Part shown: positions 45,741 to 57,600 of the stretch, piece after piece
How positions within the stretch are numbered: position 1 is the stretch's first letter
Layout: the number at the start of each line of letters is the position of its first letter
Source of the DNA: Oikopleura dioica
Lineage: Eukaryota > Chordata > Appendicularia > Copelata > Oikopleuridae
Direction: 5' to 3'
NCBI GenBank assembly: GCA_907165135.1
Contig: OU015566.1
Coordinates: 2,234,501 to 2,298,500 of the forward strand
DNA length: 64,000 bases
Notes under the pieces: generated by a model
Told to the model about the DNA's origin: nothing
Database searches by the model: none
Seen by the model: the letters and a program-made list of their open reading frames with translations, nothing else
Translations under genes and position numbers: made by a program

Positions 45741-47348
45741 TTATTGGTCAAAAAGGGGCCCATAGAAGTTTTTATGATGAATTGAACTTTCAGGCACACT
45801 TAGAAGCCCAAAGATGGCTGTTTTGAAATTGACCTCTCTTGGATCATTACTTACGTAAAAGCTCTTCATCTTTGAACATGCTACCCCTCCTTGTATATCC
45901 CATTTCCCGGAAGCTTTTTCTTCCCGACGATTCAATTACAACTCCGAAGTCTGTCACTTTTGGTTGCCAATATTTGAGAAGAATGTTTTCTGGCTTTTTG
46001 TCAAAATGTCTTATACCAATACGTTCCAAATGAGAAAAGCCCTGTTTGACGCGACATGCAATCTTTTGTCTTTGCTCCCGATGTAAGTTGTTTATCTTAA
46101 GATACCGTCTCAAATTATACGTGTCACAGCGCTCCATAATTGTGATCCACCCAAGACAATCTTCTTTTCCCCAGTCGTTTTCCGAAAATATTTCAATATT
46201 GCAATAATTTCTGATCACATGTTGGTGATAAGGAATTATACGTCGACTTGTATCGTTAACAAGAAGCCGCTCAGGTGGAGCTTTGTAATCTTTAAAATTG
46301 CCTTTTAGTACATTATGATTGATAATATCGACCTTTTGAAAGATGAATATCAAATCCAAGCTCTTGATTTATGGAGGTAAAGAGCGCTGAATCAAAAACC
46401 TGAATACGAACAGCGGTTTCAAGATCTCCAAATTTTTCTTTAAAGACGATGGCTTCTCCTCCGACTATGACGAGATAATATCTGTGAAAAATTAACAAGT
46501 TATTTTTCTAATGATAAAAATTCATTCTGGTTAAGACTATCGACTCTCTAGATCAAATCCCAAACTGAGATTAGAGCATCTTCAGCAAAATGATCGATTA
46601 CCCATTCACCAGTTTCTTCCCTCAATTTCGATCGTTTGATTATTTTATTATTCAAATTTGGATATTCACGCAGAATATTCTTTTGAAAAAAGGTTGCCCG
46701 AAATGTTCCCTCAATCATCTTTCCATCCCTTTTGTATTTTGTTCTTCCCTTTCCATCTTCAAAAACAACTTCCTCCCAACGAGCATCATATGTATTTGGA
46801 AAGTCCATTCTCTCGATTGACAAAATAAGTCGGTCCAAATCATTTCTGCTAGTTGTTCTCTTTAATTTCTTTTTGAAGACGTCAAGCCATTTCAGAACAA
46901 CATATTCGGTAAGCTCTCTTGGATGATCGATAGTGTCATCATAAACTCTTAGCCGAGGAGGATGAGCTCTTTCAGCGAAATCATCAGAACTGTCTGAGGA
47001 TTGTCTTGTGAATATTGTTTTCAAACCTCTGTCCAAATTTTCTAAAATTGAAGGTTCAGAGTCCTCACTATCTCGTCTTCCCCTTCTCCCACCAATGTCG
47101 AAAATAGAAAAAGCCTCGCGAAACATCTTATTTTCTCATTTAACAGCTCCCAGCATCGCTTGGAAAAGCAATTTTATTTTTACAATTGTTTAATCTCTTT
47201 GATTTTATCGTCTCTCGGAAAATTCCCTCCTGCATTCGTGAGATAACGACCCATTAAATTTCTGAGCAAAAATTTTATTCATGTCAAAAAGAAATAACCG
47301 TAGAAATGATATTAATTTTTTAGGTAAAGAATGAAATTGTGGAAAGTT

Positions 47349-48135
47349 TCAAATATCATCACAATTTGGGATTGTGCAGTAATCCCAATGAGTGTCTGGA
47401 TCTGTCGTGTAGCACCAAACTCCGCCGCTATAGTTATCCGGATTCCGACAATAATTTGTGTCTTAAAATCGTTCTCCATATTACGTAATAATTCTGTTCT
47501 TCTGATTATGCCAGTGAGGTGTTTGAGAGCTGCATTTTTGACATGTTTTGCCGGAGTCAGTGACTTATTTTTTTGCTAAATTTTTACTACTAAAAAGAAG
47601 GAAAAATTGTATATTTAGAAAAAATCCTGTACGATGTCCGGTGTAATATGCACCGATCGGATCAATTGAGGGCAAACAAGAGGACAGTCGAATTTCGCAT
47701 TGAAATTCCATCTTCATTTCCGAAGCCGTTGTTGAAAATCTCCTGAACTCTAATGTCGAGCTGCTTGGTTTTTGAACATTGAGCAACAGTCCCGTTGAAG
47801 TGACTGTTTCCGCTTCAAGGACTCGATAAGTTTTTTGGTTGATGGAAATATCGCAATCGATCAGGTTAGCAGTGTAGTTGGCAATATTCAGCTGAGCTTT
47901 CAAAGTCATTTTTTCGCCCAAATTCTCGCCGCCTTCACAAAAAAAACCTTTGGCAAATCAAATGAAATTTACCAGAAATCTCAAGAAAGATATCACTTTC
48001 AGTAGAGTTGCTCTCATCTGAGCTTCTTGGAACTCTAGAAAAAGTGGACTTGACGATTATTCTCTCTTCATCTTTAAAAGCTCTTTGAGCAGCAGCGGAA
48101 AAAATGTGAAGAAGAAAAAATAATTGAAATTTCAT
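47349..48135 (-). CDS. secreted ZP-like plus kringle protein
   Basis: Exons 48135-47973, 47932-47633 and 47564 to 47349. A signal peptide ([16 protein letters not shown]) is followed by about 130 residues with the pattern of a ZP C-terminal subdomain ([17 protein letters not shown] ... [10 protein letters not shown]). A kringle then begins ([27 protein letters not shown]) and ends [20 protein letters not shown] and [10 protein letters not shown]. Between HWHN and NYCRNP the frame shifts at about 47495 and 47460. It can be closed by a GA-AG intron (33 nt) at the cost of the usual linker, or the kringle is frameshifted. The Cys after CQK replaces a usual Trp. ZP domains polymerise and kringles mediate binding. 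It is divergent to the AMT gene. Confidence 0.65.
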
Positions 48136-48834
48136 GTTTCTTCAACTGCAGCTTTTTAAACGCATTGGAGCTCAGGGGTAATAATGTTGTAATTACATAC
48201 GCGTAAAAATCGTAATGTATGATTATTTTTAGTTTAAGCCTCGATCACTTATGTCATCATAAATTACAAACTATGTTTTTTTCATCAGGGTATAGTTGGT
48301 TGCAGATTCGTTAATATAAAATGTATTATATTGTTTATTTCTTAGTTCGAAAAAATTCGACCGGGAATAGCTCTCCCGGACTGACCGCGGGCACAAAGTC
48401 CCAACTGCGCTTGCAAACAACAATATGAACTTATTCCTTGATTATGAAATATCCTTCATGAAATCTACTATGATTAATTTCAATGCAAATTCAGTTGTTT
48501 TTTTCTTCAAAGAATCTACGGAAAACCACTTTTTTATTGAAATATTCTCGATGAAGAAATTTAAAGAAGAAAAAAAGAATACTGGTTTTTTGAAGATACA
48601 AAGAAAGATCGAATTCCGCACTTGTTTTTTCGTTTAAAAATCTTTATATACGATATTGTCCCAGAAACTAGGCCAAACTGACTTACGGGCATAACTTGAC
48701 CGTCAATGGAACGTCTATAGAGGCGCAAAAGAGCTGTCCAGCGACGTCCGTACCGTATTTTTCTGATAAAAATTGAAACTTTGAAAGAAACTTTCCATCA
48801 AGTAGCTTTTTTATTTGAAGAAGAAAGTGCCAAA
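48136..48834. other. divergent promoter region between ZP/kringle and AMT genes
   Basis: No gene recognised. A GC-rich hairpin-like patch (GACCGGGAATAGCTCTCCCGG) occurs at about 48359-48380. Confidence 0.4.
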
Positions 48835-51540
48835 ATGGCAAATTTCTCGCTTGAAGCGCTTGATGAGAGAATCAAGAAGTTAGAAGAGCTGCATGAAATT
48901 CAAGAAAGTAATGACAACAGTATCAATCAGGTAAATTAAAAGATTCAGAACTTCTTCTTTGTCCCAGGGCTTCATCAAAATGATGGGGAGTTGTTGAGGT
49001 CTCTAGTAAAAATATTACGAAATTCTAAAATAAGGTTGAATCGCGAGAGCCTCAAGCGGCATCAAGCACCACCACAGCTTGCATTACTCTTTTAAAAAAA
49101 GAGCTGACGCTTGAATTCTTGAGTGCTTTTTTGCAACATGGCAAATTTTTCTATAGAAGCATTAGAGGAAAGAATCAAAGCTCTGGAAGACTTGAAGGGT
49201 ATTCAAAAGAGTAATGATAACAGCCTCAATCAGGTATCGAATAAAATTTTTTTAAAACACCAAAAAGAGGTCTTTTATTAATAATTTTACCTTTTGAACC
49301 TGATAAATGATTTATAATTATCAAAAATTCTTGAGAAAAATAGCAAAAAATGAAATTTGTTTCATAAAAAATTGAATTTTTTATGATTAAAGAGAGATAA
49401 TCGATCATCATCGTCAAAAATTGAGTTATTACTTGATATACCCTTAATTCTTTCGTCCATGAACCCCTTAAAATCGAACCACGCAGTCTGCTGCATGATA
49501 TTAGTCTGCAGTTCTGAAAAATGTCCTCAGATAGGCTCGGGGTACCCTTAGGCGCTATCAAGGAGCGATGAACCCTCTAACCTCTTACTTTCAATTTTAG
49601 TTTTTTCTTATCGTCATGGGTGTTTTGGTGATGTTTATGCAGTCTGGATTCGCGTTTTTGGAAGCTGGATCGGTTCGACAAAAGAATGTGGTCAACATTT
49701 TGATTAAAAATATCCTTGATTGCTGTAAGTCAGAGCTCAATAAGTGACGCCCTTAGCAAGTTTCTAGTGAAGGGAGCGATCATCTGGTGGGCCTGTGGAT
49801 TTGCTTTTGCATATGGAGATCTAGACATCCCCAGCGCTGCGAACAAGTTTATCGGACACAAGTATTTCTTCACTCAAGGATGGGAAGACTTTGAAAACTT
49901 CCACGCGAACTGGTTCTTCCAGTATGTTTTTGCCGCCACTGCTGCGACGATTGTTTCTGGCGCCGTTGCCGAGAGAACTCAGGAAAAGGAACTCACAGCA
50001 GGAAGAATTAAAGACTCAAATCGAAAACAACTCGGCTGCTCTTTTTCGTAATTCATTGAGTTCTTTGTCATTATTGAAAAACAAAGTAGTCAAAAGAATT
50101 TGCTCTGGGAAGATTTTTCCGGGAATATCACCTCATTTTTAGGGCTTTTATCGTTCAAAAACTCTGAAAAGTTGATGATTCCTTGTGAAGTTCGGCTCTT
50201 ACGTCATCTACTCCACCTTCATCACCGGCTTCGTCTACCCCGTCGTCGCTCACTGGGCCTGGTCGGGCACAGGTTGGCTAACTTCCAGCCCCATCCCTTC
50301 TTTCCGTCGAAAGGTTTTCGACTGCGAATCATTGAGCTACAAGTTCGACGATGATGACGTCATCGCTTTTGCGGACTTCGCCGGCTCTGCGGTCGTTCAT
50401 TGCACTGGTGGAATCGCTGCTCTAATGGGCGCGTTTTTTCTTGGACCAAGAGTTGGAAAATACGAGCGAGTCGGGGGAAAACGAGTTTCAAAGCAACTTG
50501 CGGGGCATTCGGTTCCTTTGGCTGCTCTTGGAGGATTCATTCTTTTCGTCGGCTTCATGGCTTTCAATGGAGGATCGGCGCTGGCGATCGTCTCAAGTGG
50601 AGAAATTGTCGACAATGGGCAGGCAGTTGCGTCGGCAATTATGAACACGCTTGTTGGTGGCGCTTCTGGCGCGGTTTTTTGCTTAGGATTGAGCATTCTT
50701 GTTCCTGTCATCAAAGGTACATGTTTCAAAAACACATCGATCATCATTTTGTTGATGCTTTATGTCACGCTAATTTCAGGCGAGGATCATTACTGGTCTC
50801 TCCTGACAACAATCAACGGCGGTCTTGGCGGTATGGCCTCCCTCTGTGCTGGTTGTAATGACATGACAACTGGAGCCGCTTTCGGAATCGGTGGAATCGC
50901 TGGAATGACCGTTTACTGGGTCGGCAATGCTTTGGACCGAATCGGAATCGACGATCCTATCGATGCTTTTGCTGTTCACTTTGGCGGGGGAGTTTGTGGA
51001 ATTCTCCTCGCGCCGCTTTTTGCTAATTTTGGAATTGCAAGACAACCGAGTTGTGGGGTCCAGAAAGATGCTTTTGGAGAAGTTTGGGCTGCTTGCAATG
51101 TTGCTGAGCCGGTCGACATGGGTAAATCTGAGTACAAAATTAAACCAGTGAACAATCTTTGATTCTAGAGCTGTTTGAGTGCGATTACTATGCGTACAAA
51201 CAATTTGCATGGAATCTTATTGGCTTGATCGTGATCACTCTTTGGTCGGGCTCCCTTGTTGGCGGCGTTTTTGCCGTTTTGAAAGCAACCAAGCTTTTGA
51301 GGTGAGTCTTCCTTGTTTTCAATTTATCCAATTGCTCGTAGAGTTGAGGAAGAAATCGAAATCCGCGGCCTTGATATCAAGAAACACGGAGAGCCGGGTT
51401 ACCCTCTCGCTGCACAGGGCCATGGTTGGGAAGAAAGAAGCAGTTCTGAGGAAAAAACGAAAACTTATCAGAAAAATACTGTCATCCCCGAACCAACTCA
51501 TGTTCAACTGGAGCCGGCTCGGTTTGGGCCAGATAACTAG
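48835..51540 (+). CDS. ammonium transporter of the AMT family
   Basis: Exons 48835-48930 (or alternative 49138-49233), 49601-49724, 49768-49982, 50191-50716, 50780-51121, 51169-51301 and 51342-51540 give 544 residues with eleven probable membrane helices. Family marks: FLEAGSVRQKN, FAATAATIVSGAVAER, DFAGSAVVHCTGG and AFAVHFGGGVCGIL, which include the two pore histidines (VHCTGG and VHFGGG). AMT proteins conduct ammonium across the plasma membrane. The C-terminal tail is cytosolic and acidic. Intron 49983-50190 can only be spliced as GA-AG (CAG|GAAAAGG ... GTGAAG|TTC), because reading into a later GT would insert about 22 residues within a conserved helix. Two near-duplicate first exons suggest alternative promoters. 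Confidence 0.92.
49138..49233 (+). other. alternative first exon (1b) of the AMT gene
   Basis: Encodes 32 residues matching exon 1a (48835-48930) at 24 of 32 positions, with the same ATG position, the same length, phase 0 and a GT donor (CAG|GTATCG). Both can join exon 2 at 49601 without change of frame. The exon gives a slightly different extracellular N-terminus (MANFSIEALEERIKALEDL). Confidence 0.75.
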
Positions 51541-51928
51541 CAGTCCATTTCTTTACCTTATTAGCTCCAAAGAGCTAGAAGTCAAAAATTTCGAATGTGT
51601 TCAACTAACTAATACGCCTCTGTTCCCACTTATGATGCTAATAAATCTTCCCGAAGTTCAATGTGAAAAAAGGTCAATCCGAAAAAAGGTCGTTGACTTG
51701 AAAATTCTCATAGTTAGAGAAATTCTCATTTTAACCTCGGTTTTAATTGTATTCCGGTCCGAATTAACCTCGAAAACGTCAAACAGAGCGGGTGTAAATT
51801 CGATGTCAAAAGATTTAATGGATCGTATATTCTGGCGGTGCGGGTATAAGCTCAGACGATTTTCGAATTATCACCAAAGTTAAAAACTTTCGGTTCGAAT
51901 TTCGAACGACTAAGAGAAAGATTAAAAA
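51541..51928. other. spacer between AMT and SLC10-like genes
   Basis: Same-strand spacer of 388 bp, larger than the few tens of bases typical of larvacean operons. It probably holds the AMT 3' end and the SLC10-like promoter. Nothing else seen. Confidence 0.4.
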
Positions 51929-53444
51929 ATGGGGATTTACTACGAATCGTAAGTAAAAATTAACACTAAGAAAAAATTTATAAAATTCGATCGAAATTTT
52001 TCTGAAGAAAAATATATTTTCCTGAATCAAATCATAAATTACAGATACCCAAACGTTTCGGAATGGTACGCAAGCTTCGTCGCCTTTAACGAGTCCCGGG
52101 ATGGAAAACTTCCACTAGCCGACCTTACAAACAGCGACATCAAATTATTAAACACAATCGCCAGCGTTCTGTTGATGTTCGCGATGGGTCTCGCCTCTGA
52201 CGTCAATGTTTTTCTGAAAGTGATCAAGAACATTCCGCTCTGCATAACCGGTGCATTGACGCAATTTATAATTATGCCGCTGATTGGAATCGCTTTTCTG
52301 CAGATTTTTCAATTTCATCAATTAGGTACAGAAAAAGAAAAGAATTTCTCTTTCATTTTTTTTGTTCTAGAGGCACTTGCGATTTTTCTATTCATGTCTT
52401 CCCCCGGCGGTGGAAACTCGAATTTGATGGCTTTCTACATGGACCTAAATCTCGAGCTTTCTTTGACTCTCACAACCCTAACGACTATCCTCGCTTTAGG
52501 AAAGGATCGCAAGACTTCATTTACTCTCCTAAAATAACAGATTGAAATCCATTAAAAAGGATTCATGCCGGCTTTCATGGAGCTTCTGCCATTCCTCGTT
52601 GATATTGGAGACAACGAAGACCTTCTCAAAATTCCATTCGATGCAATTGGCGAAAACCTCGGAATCTTGTGTGGCGCGCTCATCGGCGCCATGATCATAA
52701 GCTACTGGAAACAAGGTTTGAGGATTAAAATAGATCGGTCGTCAATTTTTCTTCCCCCTAGAATTGGCAGCGAAGGCGTCAAAAATCATCACTCCGATTG
52801 TATACCCTTATGTCATCTGCTGTTCTGTTATTTCTCTTTTGAAGGTTTCGAATTAATTTTCGGACTTGATCATCAAATTCCTTTTAGTTTTTCCCTTTCG
52901 GCGTCATGACGAAAAATATCCTCATCTTTGCATTCCTCAATGGCCCAATTGGCGGCCTCTTCTCCTACATCGTCTCCTACCCACTGGGTCTTGCTTCAAA
53001 CAAACTGCAGGCGAGGAAAAGCAAACTTGCCAAATGCTGCGGAAGTGACGAAAAAGTGACGTGGAGGGACTTTCACACGATCGCCATCGAAACTGGCAAT
53101 CAAAATGCCGTTGTTAGTCAGTTAATAATGCTCTCAGCGTATACTTCGGAGACTCCATCTCTAATGGAGGTGATTTAATCGCCGATTCGAACTTGCCTTG
53201 ACCAATTTTTAAGACTTATTATTTGGGCTTCATCGTTCCCTTCCCAATCTTCATGGTTCTCATCGGACAAGCTGAAACAATCTTCATTCTTCTGACCTTC
53301 TTCGTCACGAAGTTCTTCAAGAACCGCGGAAAAATCGAGAGCTCAGAAAAACTGAAGAAATTTGAAGACCTTGAATCACAAAAGAAGATGGAAGAAAAAG
53401 GACAAGATAATTTAGCATTTGACAATGACGAAACTCACTTTTAG
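51929..53444 (+). CDS. sodium/bile-acid-type transporter (SLC10-like)
   Basis: Exons 51929-51948, 52045-52325, 52371-52499, 52560-52715, 52762-52844, 52888-53169 and 53214-53444 close to 393 residues. It has nine or ten hydrophobic spans, the SPGGGNSNLMAFYMDLNLEL stretch (family CPGGxxSN...DG/MDLS), LTTILALG and FHTIAIETGNQNAVV (family ETGxQN). SLC10 proteins co-transport sodium with bile acids or steroid conjugates; the substrate here is unknown. The tail is charged and cytosolic (KKFEDLESQKKMEEKGQD). Intron 52500-52559 is GA-AG (TTAG|GAAAGG ... AAAAAG|GATTC); retaining it would stop the frame within 14 codons. Confidence 0.9.
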
Positions 53445-53595
53445 AGCCGTATGAAATTGCTATCAATTACTGTAAATATTTTTTCAATAAAAAATTGGCT
53501 TTATAAAAACGCATCTTTCCGTATATTTCTGCATAAAAATCGAGATAACAAGGAAAAAGTTGTTGAATCACCCTCCTATCTTCAGCAAATTTATC

Positions 53596-54052
53596 ATGAC
53601 ATCTCATGTTCAGCAGCTTTTCAACTTGTCCATTCGAGAATCTCAACAGCCCCAGGCTCCCACAAGCTCAGCTTTTTTGGCGGCATTTTGCGTCATTTGG
53701 CTTCTGAAATTCAAGTTGTTTTAATAATCGCTTTTTTCTTGAAGATTCTCCCTTTTGACAAATTCTTTTAAAGAGACGCCAAGAGTCCTATTCATCATTC
53801 TTCAACTCAATGGTCAGCGAATTCATGTGCCCGTGGGGGGACACGTGCGGTCAGTACCTGACTCAGGCGCGCATAGTCATCGCTTTGGAAGGTCTAAGCT
53901 CGATGATTGCTCAGGAAAAATCCATGCGGCTTGGCACTGGTGGCACTCTCTCGATTATTCTCCAGCGCCACCTTCAGCTTCAATTTAAACACAGAGAAGT
54001 TAGAATTCAAACCAGACAGATTGAAAAATTGGTAGACAACAACTACCTCTGA
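53596..54052 (+). CDS. unknown 131-residue protein, first gene of a probable operon
   Basis: Exons 53596-53714 and 53776-54052 join across a 61-nt GT-AG intron to 131 residues. A hydrophobic stretch (AFLAAFCVIWLL) near residue 27 may be a membrane segment, followed by a helical, Arg/Gln-rich region (LQRHLQLQFKHREVRIQTRQ). No family is recognised. The stop is 20 bp before the ATG of the next gene, a spacing typical of larvacean polycistronic units resolved by spliced-leader trans-splicing; the acceptor would be TAATAGAAAAG. Confidence 0.6.
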
Positions 54053-54072
54053 CTTTTTAATAGAAAAGAGAG

Positions 54073-54634
54073 ATGATGAACCGAAGCTTAGTTCTTATCC
54101 TTTCCTTTTTGAGCAAAGAAATTCTAGCGACGCCGTATGGGACCAGATCAAAATGCGAGATAGAAAAAATAAAAATTGTTGAGGCTCTGGAAATGAAGAA
54201 TAAAGAGGTGATTTTTGAGCTTCAAGAAAAGAAATTTTCGATGGAGATAGCAATATTGACAATCCAATTCTTTCTTTTATTGAAAAAAAATACTGAAAAT
54301 AATCAATTTCTTTAGATTTCCTCTCTCTTTCAACTCGACGAGCACGGCCATCCCGAGCGAATCTGCGAACCCGGATACAAGCTCACCTGGGACGTTAATT
54401 TCTGCATGCGAGTCTGTTTACTCCAAGTCGGCGACGAGTGCCACCCGAGCTCGAAATCCGGCATCGATCTTTGTCCACACAACCTTCGATGTCAACACGA
54501 CGAGTTCAGAACCGACATTCCTCCTTCTTGTCAACCTCTTTTGGATGTGTCATTTGATGGTAAATTTGATATCATTTTTTAATATTTCTAACTCTTTTTA
54601 AGATTCTTCAAGTCTGAGCTACTTCTACTACTAA
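54073..54634 (+). CDS. secreted small Cys-rich protein, second gene of the operon
   Basis: Exons 54073-54207, 54316-54559 and 54603-54634 give 136 residues. The signal peptide is MMNRSLVLILSFLSKEILA. The mature part has nine or ten Cys in a compact pattern (CEPGYKLTWDVNFCMRVC, GDECHPSSKSGIDLCPHNLR, then C) resembling IGFBP-type or related small Cys-rich modules, though not decisively. It is probably extracellular; binding partners are unknown. Confidence 0.65.
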
Positions 54635-57600
54635 GAAAGTAAGAAGAAGAACTTGAGCATAATTATCTTTTGAACACTGCCAAGACTGATAGATTTTTGT
54701 ACTGTAATAAATGTCAATCAAACTATAGAATTAAAAAAATAAATGTCATATCATGAATTTTTTGAAAAAAAAGCATTAAAAACGCCCAAAGAGCGAAAAA
54801 TGCTCAAATCGATACGAATTATGACAATTTCGACTCAAAATTTTGGTCAAATTTTTGACCCAACCGCGTGTTGCCGGGAAATCGAATTATTGTCGCAATT
54901 TTTGTCTTTTCGAGCCAAAAGATTTTTTTTTCAAAATTATAAAGATGATTGCTTCATCGAATATTCCGTGGTAAAATCTAGTCATCAGAAAATTTTAAAA
55001 CGTTTGTAGACTCGTACCGGTCACGTCTGTCGACTTCAGTAGTTTTGAAATTGCTTCAAGGGTGGAAATTTTTGTGACTAGCTTGTGACGAGGAAGCAGA
55101 ATCTCTTCGGGAACTGATGAGATCAGGGATAATTTTAATCAAACTCGGATAAGCATTGTCTGGTTCTTTCTTCCCAGAAGCAAGCACGACGCAACCGTCT
55201 GAAATAATTTCTCAGGGAGGAGGGAAAATGAACCCAGTGAGCCGGTTCACACACATTCCGACCTATTTCAAATTGGCTAGTTCCTTCAAGCGACAATGCT
55301 GTAAACTCAACAATTATCTTCATTACGGCAGAAGACTTGTTTGTCTTGATCAGGGTTCTAAATCTGAGCTGAAAATCAAGAGTCGAGTCGAGTCGAGTCG
55401 TAAGGCTATATGAAAATCCCAAGTCAACACGAGTCGACTTAATCGACGTATTACTCGAAAAGTCAAAAAATTTGAAAAATATATAAATTTAGTCGCAAAA
55501 GTCGAAAATAAGTCGAAAAGTCGGAATTTACTTGAAAGTCGAAAGAGAAGTCGAAAAGACGAAAGAAAAATAGTGATTCTTTTCGACTTTTTCGACTGAA
55601 TTTTCGACTTTTTCGACTAGATTTTTCGACTATCTACTCATTATTGCTCTCGACTTTTTCGAATAGTATCTAGTTGACTCACAGGGTCAAGTCGAGTCGA
55701 TTTATTTCCACAATCAGTCTAGTCGAGTCGAGCGTGTCTTTTCGACTAAGACTCGACTCGACTTCGACTTTAGTCGAAACCCTACTAGTCGATTAAGAAC
55801 CCTGGTCTTGATGCTTGGAGCTCAGCAATTCTCTTCCTTGATTCCAACGTCAACATTTCATGGCGTGAAATAAACTTCTATTTCGAGATAAGAAAAGAAG
55901 CAAAGAATAACTGAAAATGATTCTTATAAGTCTTAAATCTCATACTTTGTAGTCTTCCTTTTTTCAGATTTTCAGGTGATGACAGTGGTCAAGAGAAAAA
56001 AACTGTTTTAGGCTTCAAAATCATTCTTATAGTGAACCTGCGATCTTTCGATTGAGAAAAAGAAGAATGATCAGTGGAGAAAACAAATTGTTATTTTATA
56101 TTAAGAATAATGAGTTTTCATATTTCCGAGAAGCAAGATTCAGCGTCGCGCTCCAGTGCGCCCTCGGAGGGATCGCGCATCAATATCGCGCACTGAAGCC
56201 TTTCTGCGCATTTCTTGAAAATCTCTTTTGTTGTTTATTTTTTGGGACCGCTTTTTTCAATTTTTTTTATTTTGATCATTTTTGATAAGAGTTGGAATTC
56301 AAAAGAGGAGTTTAAATAAAAAAAGAAGAGTTGGAAGAAAAAAAGAAGCATGCAAATCGGTACGTTTATTACAACTTTTTTCAAACAAATATTGACTTTT
56401 TGATCGTTAAACTCACATTTTTCGATTTTTAATGGATTCTGCCAAAAAAAATAGTTTTCTAACCAAAAACAAGCATTTTTTAAGCCAAATCGTTAATTTT
56501 AGATGTCAAATTTGGTCATTTTATGTCGATTATTGACAGAATATTCGAAAAACCGTATTTTCGATCACCTTATTCAGCAAAAACTAGACCCCGTTTGCCC
56601 AGAGAAAAAGAGCGAGAATCCAGTATTCAAATCTTCTTCTGAACCGATCAAATTTTGAAAGGCTCAATCGCGTGAATTGACGTGTTACAAGTGTCGCATA
56701 ATTGCTTTCTGTCTTTTCGGAATTTCCGGCCATTAACTCCCTTTCTACCATTTTTTCTTCGAACTTCTTTGCTTCTTTTTTATCAATTTCGAATCTCCAA
56801 AGAAGTACTTTGTAAATACGCGATCGGAAGTCGAAGCAATTGATATCAAAACCGCTCTGAAAGACTCTAACGTGCTTGAGTCTCAAAATACAATAGCCTT
56901 TCTTTTTGCAATCCGTTACTGTTAGTTAGGGATTTCGAATCGAGTCAGGTTGATAATCAAATAATGTCAGAACAAAAAAAAAACTGCAAGAACAAGAACA
57001 TTTTTTGACACAAAATAAATTTTTGTGTTTATTCGATTTTTGTTGTTGTTGATGTCAAAAAAATGTTGAATTTTAAGCGAAAATAAATTTAATAAAATAA
57101 AAAAATAACAAAATTCATAAAGTTCGAGAGAATCAGATTTAATATAATTATGCTCCCAATCTTGTGCAACCTTTCGATCATAGAAAAAATTCAGCAGAGC
57201 TAGTCAGTGAAACCACAAAAACGATGAGTTTTGGTCAAAAAGGAGCTAGTCATTTGTTCTCCATTGACATGGATTTGACTCAAATTGAGGTTTTGCCTTG
57301 ACCGTCAGTCGAGTTTTCTGACATCATTTTAGGTTCATTTTTCATGTCAATTAATTTTAAGGGGGTACACATCGTTAAACTCTTTTTCGCTTATTTCGTC
57401 GTGATACCCTTATTTTCAAAAATTATTTTGCGACCAGTGGCAGTTTTTTTGTTCATCATTTTCGAGTCAAAAGTCGAGTTAACCCTTTTGACACGAGAAA
57501 TTAAGAAAGGGAGGTCCTTAATTCATCCCCACTGGAAATCATTATTACCCCGATAATGACAAGAAAACAACCACGATAAATAAAATTCTACGTGCTATTT

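Larger units (their letters stand above)
43594..47126 (-). pseudogene. kinase-like plus papain-like cysteine-peptidase fusion, damaged by stops, frameshifts and two insertions
   Basis: Minus-strand blocks in order: 47126-46548 (N-terminal region to a TAG), 46498 to about 46320 and about 46335-45847 (kinase-like: GGEAIVFKEKFG, IRHFDKKPENILL, VTDFGVV), about 45870-45741 (DPREVNFKTAIFGLLSVPES), 45440-45262, 45234-44830 (DQKDTNLCVPISV), 44216-44037 and 43986-43594 (YHQMTVDRIENGEYIIENN). HxD, the following Asn and DFG are kept, but the usual VAIK Lys is Arg (ETAVRIQ). The last parts look like a papain-fold peptidase: Gln six before Cys, and His sixteen before Asn, as in papain. I recall many Oikopleura predictions of this architecture. 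Breaks: a TAG after WDLI, frame changes near an A-run (about 46510), near 46335 and near 45860, and two related inserts. Some breaks may be sequencing errors; the inserts are not. Confidence 0.65.

Noticed and set aside
50400-50858. 152-codon frame within AMT
   Set aside because: Out-of-frame reading of conserved AMT exon 4.
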